From assembly GCA_020026195.1 (NCBI GenBank), contig JAHHQW010000062.1, positions 1 through 11,264 on the forward strand: DNA of 11,264 nt, read 5' to 3'. Position numbers and translations under genes: made by a program. A model generated the notes under the pieces. It was given only the letters and a program-made list of their open reading frames with translations, was not told where the DNA came from and searched no databases. Position 1 is the stretch's first letter. Each line of letters begins with the position of its first letter. Of the stretch, positions 7,019-11,264 are shown piece by piece. The DNA comes from Prevotella sp. (lineage in GTDB: Bacteria; Bacteroidota; Bacteroidia; Bacteroidales; Bacteroidaceae).

Positions 7019-7990
7019 ATGAAATTTGGAATAGAACTAAAAAAGGTAATCTTTACCGTTATATCACTTATAGGTACCACTACGATGCAGGCACAGGATG
7101 TACTGGCAATGCAGGCACCTACAGACAAGAAAGCAAAAGTATTAGACTCTATAGCAGTTAAGGACGTCATAATACGCGAAAATCTGGAAAATCCATCTTC
7201 TGATTTATATGATGACTGGGATACAGGAAGAGCTCATGTAGCGATGAATGTTCCTGATGAGTTTGAAATCGATTTGTCAGAATTCTCTATGCCGACTCAC
7301 AGTCGTGTAGTAACATCTAACTTCGGTCGCAGATGGGGACGTAATCATAACGGACTTGATATAAAGGTATATACAGGTGATTCTATTTTCTCTGCATTCC
7401 CCGGAAAGGTAAGAGTAGTAAAGAATCAGGGCCGCAGAGGTTTCGGTAAATATATCGTAATCAGACACCCTAATGGTTTGGAAACAATTTATGCACATCT
7501 CTCAAGACAGCTTGTTAAGCCCGGAGATATAGTAGAGAGCGGTCAGGTAATCGGACTTGGCGGAAATACAGGACGTAGTACAGGTTCTCACCTTCATTTT
7601 GAGACACGTCTCTGCGGTAAGGCTCTTAATCCTGCCCTAATGTTCGATTTCCGTGAACAGGACGTAACAGGCGATTCTTATACATATCACAGCGATACAT
7701 ATTACAACGAGTCACGCGAAGCAACAGCAAAGCGTGGTAAGATTGGTAATGGCAGATATACTTACGAGATGGTTAAGGGACATAAGAAACCCGTAGGTAT
7801 GCCTTCTGTTCAGTCTGCAAGTGCATCGTCAAGAACAACAGGTGTTAAGTATCATAGAATTCGCAGAGGTGATAATCTCTATAATCTTGCACGTCGTAAC
7901 GGTACAACAGTATCTAAACTTTGCAAACTTAACGGATTAAAGAAGAATGCAGTTCTCCGTCCCGGTCAGAAGATCAGACTGAGATCATAA
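7019..7990 (+). CDS. Secreted M23 family peptidase with C-terminal LysM domain
   Basis: The 323-residue protein is predicted to be exported and to act on, or regulate cleavage of, peptidoglycan in the periplasm. Residues 1-26 form a signal peptide with a likely cut after TTMQA. An acidic linker (about 60-90) leads to the M23 LytM-type domain (about 93-208). All expected metal and catalytic residues are present: His 110 and Asp 114 in HNGLD, His 160 in IYAHL, and His 191 and His 193 in HLHFE. This suggests an active zinc endopeptidase rather than a degenerate activator of the NlpD/EnvC kind. A LysM domain spans about 278-322, from YHRIRRGDNLYNLA to LRPGQKIRL, and would anchor it to glycan strands. 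Between them is a basic, Ser/Thr-rich linker (about 235-275). It stands alone between its own putative promoter and a strong terminator. The start is the ATG directly before the signal peptide. Confidence 0.95.
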   Translation: MKFGIELKKVIFTVISLIGTTTMQAQDVLAMQAPTDKKAKVLDSIAVKDVIIRENLENPSSDLYDDWDTGRAHVAMNVPDEFEIDLSEFSMPTHSRVVTSNFGRRWGRNHNGLDIKVYTGDSIFSAFPGKVRVVKNQGRRGFGKYIVIRHPNGLETIYAHLSRQLVKPGDIVESGQVIGLGGNTGRSTGSHLHFETRLCGKALNPALMFDFREQDVTGDSYTYHSDTYYNESREATAKRGKIGNGRYTYEMVKGHKKPVGMPSVQSASASSRTTGVKYHRIRRGDNLYNLARRNGTTVSKLCKLNGLKKNAVLRPGQKIRLRS

Positions 7991-8021
7991 TAAAGAATAA
8001 ACGTAAATTCAATAATATTGC

Positions 8022-8058
8022 GACGGAGTGGTTCTGCGAACTGCTCCGTTTTCTTTTT
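8022..8058 (+). terminator. Intrinsic terminator after the M23 peptidase gene
   Basis: A 12-bp stem is formed by ACGGAGTGGTTC (8023-8034) and GAACTGCTCCGT (8038-8049), with two G-U wobbles, a TGC loop and one further possible G-U pair at its base (8022 with 8050). A T-rich run (8049-8058, interrupted by one C) follows directly. This is a textbook rho-independent terminator 32 nt past the stop codon. Confidence 0.92.
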
Positions 8059-8442
8059 ATACACAATAAGGTATATTAAAAATATGTTTTCGACCTTTTG
8101 TATTAAACTCCGTAATGAGTTTTCGCCTTTGTCACAGAAATTATAATGTTGTACAAAAGATACCTTAAGTAATGTACGTAGTATATATATGTAAATAAAT
8201 GCCATTTTACTCTAAATTAATGTTTGAATAACGCACTTAATCTTTCCAAAACGTTAAAAAAAACTTTCAGAGTCCCCAATTAAATTTTATTAATAAAAAC
8301 CTTTTATATTGCTTTTCGTGCTATTTTAAAACAAATAATGTATAACTTTACACCCAAAATATTAACCACGTGTAACAATTTTATTGTTGAAACGCGGCAT
8401 AACATTAAAACACAGATAAAAAACACTATTAAAATTAAGTCT
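8059..8442. other. Gene-free AT-rich region and leader upstream of the porin
   Basis: No convincing gene is seen in these 384 nt. The open frames on either strand lack family features, and one of them crosses the preceding terminator. The region contains an 8-bp inverted repeat CTTTTGTA/TACAAAAG (8095-8102 and 8152-8159, 49 nt apart), whose role is unknown. A weak -7-like box TAACTTTA (8343-8350, last base off consensus) could start the porin transcript near 8357. No clear -33 partner was found, so the porin promoter remains unassigned. Confidence 0.6.
8374..8388. repeat. Small palindrome in the porin leader
   Basis: AACAAT (8374-8379) and ATTGTT (8383-8388) form a perfect 6-bp inverted repeat around TTT. 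The palindromic hexamer CACGTG lies directly before it at 8367-8372. It lies about 55 nt upstream of the porin start and could be an operator or a small leader hairpin. In AT-rich DNA such a repeat may also be chance. Confidence 0.3.
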
Positions 8443-9690
8443 ATGACACTCAAACAAACGATTACAACATTTGCTGTTGCACTGACTTTTAACACTGCTT
8501 TTGCGCAAGGTAATAACAGCGGAATGGGTGGAGAAAGAGAAAACACTAAATCACTGTACCAGATGGTAACAGGTCTTCAGAAGAAAAACGATAAGTTCAA
8601 TGTTCATATTGACTTTGCAGGATCTGCAAAATCTAATCAGGACGATGCAACTGGAAGATGGACAAACAGTATTTCTTCAAGACACTTTAGAATTAATTTT
8701 CAGGGAAATATCACGGATAAAATTTCATATCGTTTCCGTTATGTAGCTGATAGAAACGAAGCAGATAAGAATGGCATAGACGGTTTCCTTAATACAACAG
8801 ACTTCATGTTCCTTACATACAAGTTTAATGAGCATCATTCAATTACAGCTGGTAAACTTGCACAGGCATGGGGTACATACGAGTTCGACGCAAACCCTCT
8901 GAATATCTATCAGTATAGCGATTTCTTGCAGTTCGGTAGTGCGGACCTCTTCATAACTGGTATCCAGTATGCTTACAGACTCAATAAGAATCATGAGTTC
9001 TTGTTCCAGGTAACAAATGCATTCAGTAATTCATACGACAAGACATTTACCAGATTCAACAGAACTAATGATGAAGGTGAAGAAGTAAGAACAAGAGATT
9101 ATGAAGGTGACTGCAATACTCCGTTTGCATACGTAATGGGATGGAACGGTAATCTTTTTGACGGATTGCTTACAACACGCTGGGGTGGTGGTTTCCTGAC
9201 AGAGTCACAGGACAATAACCTCTGGTTCCTCGGTCTCGGACAGAAACTCAATTTTGACCGTGTACAGTTTACATTAGACTATCTGCATGAGAGCGATGGT
9301 CTTGACCGTCTGCGCATTGCTTCTAACGATGCAGCCGAAATACTCGACGAGCACAATCTTGCATACTTCAGAGATACAGAATATAACACTGTAATCGGTA
9401 AGCTTGAGTTCCAGCCTGCTGATAAGTGGAACATCTGGGCACAGGGTACTTACGAGACAGCAAGCGTTAAGGACAATGAAGAATTTGGTGATATGTTCCA
9501 CAATTATCGCAAGTCATACGGTTACAGCGCAGGTGTAGAATACATGCCTTTTGCTGACCAGGATCTTAAGATCTTCGGTGCATACATGGGCCGTCGTCAG
9601 GAATTCAGCGATGAAAGCGGACTTTCATATAAGAACAATAATATGAATCGTATTGAAGTTGGTTTCATGTACCACCTCAATGTATTCTAA
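8443..9690 (+). CDS. Outer-membrane porin, OprO/OprP-like
   Basis: From the chosen start the protein has 415 residues and looks like an outer-membrane beta-barrel of the phosphate-selective porin O/P type common in Bacteroidales. Residues 1-21 are a signal peptide with a likely cut after TAFA. The mature part has many alternating aromatic/polar strands, for example HFRINFQGNI, KISYRFRYVADR and EHHSITAGKLAQAWG, typical of this family's first strands. It ends in YHLNVF, with the C-terminal Phe that the barrel-assembly machinery recognises. The frame is open back to an ATG at 8338, but the 35 extra residues are polar, unlike a signal peptide, so ATG 8443 is the start. The transported solute cannot be read from the sequence; the phosphate name comes from Pseudomonas relatives. 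aspA follows after 43 nt without a terminator, so a link to dicarboxylate or amino-acid uptake is a reasonable guess. Confidence 0.85.
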   Translation: MTLKQTITTFAVALTFNTAFAQGNNSGMGGERENTKSLYQMVTGLQKKNDKFNVHIDFAGSAKSNQDDATGRWTNSISSRHFRINFQGNITDKISYRFRYVADRNEADKNGIDGFLNTTDFMFLTYKFNEHHSITAGKLAQAWGTYEFDANPLNIYQYSDFLQFGSADLFITGIQYAYRLNKNHEFLFQVTNAFSNSYDKTFTRFNRTNDEGEEVRTRDYEGDCNTPFAYVMGWNGNLFDGLLTTRWGGGFLTESQDNNLWFLGLGQKLNFDRVQFTLDYLHESDGLDRLRIASNDAAEILDEHNLAYFRDTEYNTVIGKLEFQPADKWNIWAQGTYETASVKDNEEFGDMFHNYRKSYGYSAGVEYMPFADQDLKIFGAYMGRRQEFSDESGLSYKNNNMNRIEVGFMYHLNVF

Positions 9691-9733
9691 TTAATAACGA
9701 ACATATATAATAACTTTTAATATTAATACAATT

Positions 9734-11146
9734 ATGAGCGAAACAAAGTTTAGAGTAGAGTCTGACCTCTTAGGCGAGCTCCAGGTTCCCGAGAATGCAT
9801 ACTATGGTGTACAGACACAGCGTGCTATCAACAACTATCAGATTTCATCTACAAAGATGAGCGATTATCCCGAATATGTTGTTGCTATTGCATACGTAAA
9901 GAAGGCAGCTGCTCTTGCAAACGAGGCAGTTGGTCAGCTTGATCACACTATCGCTGACGCAATGGTAAAGGCTTGCGACGAAATCATCGCAGGTAAATTA
10001 CACGAGAACTTCCCCGTAGATATGATGCAGGGTGGTGCAGGTACTTCAGTTAACATGAACGCTAACGAAGTTATTGCTAACCGCGCACTCGAAATCATGG
10101 GTCACAAGAAGGGCGAATACAAGTTCTGCTCACCTAACGACCACGCAAACATGGCTCAGTCTACAAACGATGCTTATCCTACAGCAATCAAACTGGGCGT
10201 ACTTCTTAAGAACAAGAACGTTATCGCAGCTCTCGAACGTCTTATCAAGGCTTTCTATGTAAAGGCTGAAGAGTTCAAGGGATATGTAAAGATGGGTCGT
10301 ACACAGCTTCAGGATGCCGTACCTATGACATTAGGTCAGTCATTCACAGCTTTTGCTCACCAGCTCGAAAACGAAGTTAAATACATCAACGCTAATGTTG
10401 AAGGCATGCTCTGCCAGAACATGGGTGGTACAGCTATCGGTACAGGTCTGAACGCAGCTCCTGGTTTCACAGAGAAGTGTACAGAATTCCTTTCACAGCT
10501 CACAGGTATGAAGTTCCACGCAGCTGAAGACCTTATCGCTGATACAAACTGCACAACAGACTACGTTGCATATCACGGAGCTCTGAAGCGTCTTGCTGTT
10601 CAGCTCTCTAAGATCTGTAACGACCTTCGTCTCATGGCTTCAGGTCCTCGTACAGGTCTTCACGAAATCAACCTCCCCGCTATGGCTCCTGGTTCTTCAA
10701 TCATGCCGGGTAAGGTTAACCCCGTTATTCCTGAGGTTACAAACCAGGTTTGCTTCAAGGTTATCGGTAACGATACAGCAGTTGCATTTGCAGCTGAAGC
10801 AGGTCAGCTCGAACTGAACGTTATGGAACCCGTTATCATGCAGTGCATGATGGAGTCTATGACATGGTTGGAGAAGGTTATGGATACACTCCGTGTTAAG
10901 TGTATCGAAGGCATCACAGCTAATCCTGACCACTGCCGCGAAGTTGTTATGAACAGTATCGGTATCGTAACAGCTCTCAACCCCTACATCGGTTACAAGG
11001 GTGCTACAAAGATTGCTAAGGAAGCTCTCGAATCAGGTAAGTCTGTAGCTGAAATCGCTCTCAAGCAGACAGATCTGACAGAGGAGAAGATTGCAGAAAT
11101 TCTCGATCCTATGGATATGATTTCTGTTCACAAGTTCCACAAATAA
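9734..11146 (+). CDS. aspA: Aspartate ammonia-lyase (aspartase)
   Basis: The 470-residue cytoplasmic enzyme converts L-aspartate reversibly to fumarate and ammonia. It belongs to the fumarase/aspartase superfamily; the signature loop GSSIMPGKVNP at 320-330 carries the catalytic serine. Two stretches favour aspartase over class II fumarase: GAGTSVNMNANEV (101-113), and GRTQLQDAVPMTLGQSF (188-204), where fumarase normally has His in place of the first Gln. STNDAYPTAIK (143-153) and QNMGGTAIGTGLN (228-240) also fit. Length matches the family. The codons are strongly biased (CGT for Arg, ATC/ATT for Ile, GGT for Gly, AAC for Asn), unlike recG upstream, which points to high expression. It lies 43 nt after the porin gene with no intervening terminator and is closed by an intrinsic terminator. 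In anaerobic Bacteroidales the fumarate made here can be reduced to succinate. Confidence 0.97.
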   Translation: MSETKFRVESDLLGELQVPENAYYGVQTQRAINNYQISSTKMSDYPEYVVAIAYVKKAAALANEAVGQLDHTIADAMVKACDEIIAGKLHENFPVDMMQGGAGTSVNMNANEVIANRALEIMGHKKGEYKFCSPNDHANMAQSTNDAYPTAIKLGVLLKNKNVIAALERLIKAFYVKAEEFKGYVKMGRTQLQDAVPMTLGQSFTAFAHQLENEVKYINANVEGMLCQNMGGTAIGTGLNAAPGFTEKCTEFLSQLTGMKFHAAEDLIADTNCTTDYVAYHGALKRLAVQLSKICNDLRLMASGPRTGLHEINLPAMAPGSSIMPGKVNPVIPEVTNQVCFKVIGNDTAVAFAAEAGQLELNVMEPVIMQCMMESMTWLEKVMDTLRVKCIEGITANPDHCREVVMNSIGIVTALNPYIGYKGATKIAKEALESGKSVAEIALKQTDLTEEKIAEILDPMDMISVHKFHK

Positions 11147-11174
11147 TCTGTAGACACTGTTTCAGATAAAATAT

Positions 11175-11205
11175 AAGGGATGTCCTTCTTAGGGCATCCC
11201 TTTTT
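11175..11205 (+). terminator. Intrinsic terminator after aspA
   Basis: AAGGGATGTCC (11175-11185) pairs with GGGCATCCCTT (11192-11202) as an 11-bp stem with one G-U wobble and a TTCTTA loop, followed by five T residues (11201-11205). It lies 28 nt after the aspA stop. On the minus strand the hairpin is followed by a looser T-rich stretch, so it may also stop a convergent gene. Confidence 0.9.
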
Positions 11206-11264
11206 GTGTATATGTAGTCGTCCCTTAAAAAGCCCATTTTTGCGAGATATTCTTCAAGCACAGT
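11206..11264 (-). other. Right edge, possible tail of a convergent gene
   Basis: Two minus-strand frames enter from the right edge. One ends at a TAA at 11225-11227 after 12 codons (reading ...KNISQKWAF). The other stays open for 51 codons to 11109, with a protein-like beginning (VLEEYLAKMGFLRDDY), but it runs through the aspA terminator and into aspA. Neither fragment is long enough to assign a family, and it may be non-coding. Confidence 0.2.

Noticed and set aside
7966..8205. Minus-strand open frame of 79 codons after the M23 gene
   Set aside because: It runs through the strong terminator and into the M23 gene, and its composition is that of translated AT-rich DNA.
8338..8442. 35-residue N-terminal extension of the porin from an upstream ATG
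   Set aside because: The extension is polar and would bury the clear signal peptide that begins at 8443.
9711..9718. TAACTTTT as a -7 box for a separate aspA promoter
   Set aside because: It misses the final G of the consensus, has no good -33 partner, and would leave a leader of only about 10 nt.
1..11264. Defence system, mobile element or CRISPR array
   Set aside because: No transposase, integrase, nuclease, toxin-antitoxin pair, regularly spaced repeats or terminal inverted repeats were seen; the genes are core metabolic, repair and envelope genes.

Overview
The window looks like an ordinary chromosomal housekeeping segment of a member of the Bacteroidales, most likely Prevotella-like. 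The protein families, the AT-rich intergenic DNA, the lack of strong Shine-Dalgarno sequences and near-consensus Bacteroidetes-type -7 boxes (TAnnTTTG) all point that way. The genus is an inference from memory of similar proteins; no search was run. Nine protein genes are seen, all intact. No rRNA, tRNA, CRISPR array, insertion sequence, phage gene or integron was found.

Layout: positions 12-2594 hold a leftward pair, nadK (NAD kinase) followed 3 nt later by an ABC exporter gene. A 139-nt divergent region (2595-2733) carries two promoter-like elements facing each other. Positions 2734-6836 hold a rightward, tightly packed run: pdxJ (pyridoxine 5'-phosphate synthase), a DJ-1/YajL-family gene, ispD (GTG start) and recG, with gaps of 17, 8 and 13 nt, so very probably one operon. 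Position 7019 starts a stand-alone gene for a secreted M23 peptidase with a C-terminal LysM domain, closed by a strong intrinsic terminator (8022-8058). After about 380 nt of gene-free leader comes an outer-membrane porin of the OprO/OprP-like type (8443-9690). Then, 43 nt on, comes aspA (aspartate ammonia-lyase, 9734-11146), closed by a second intrinsic terminator (11175-11205). The last 60 nt may hold the tail of a convergent leftward gene.

How the genes relate: nadK and pdxJ both serve cofactor supply (NADP and pyridoxal phosphate) and are divergently transcribed. pdxJ and ispD lie on the two routes that draw on 1-deoxy-D-xylulose 5-phosphate (vitamin B6 and isoprenoids). recG is a DNA-repair helicase riding in the same operon. 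The porin and aspA may form a two-gene unit for taking up and deaminating aspartate to fumarate, which in anaerobic Bacteroidales can feed fumarate reduction to succinate; this link is inferred from adjacency. aspA has the codon bias of a strongly expressed gene.

I looked for an undescribed system and did not find one at the protein level. The observations most worth checking are regulatory: the face-to-face nadK/pdxJ promoters, an imperfect palindrome over the M23 gene's putative promoter, and the long porin leader with a small palindrome.
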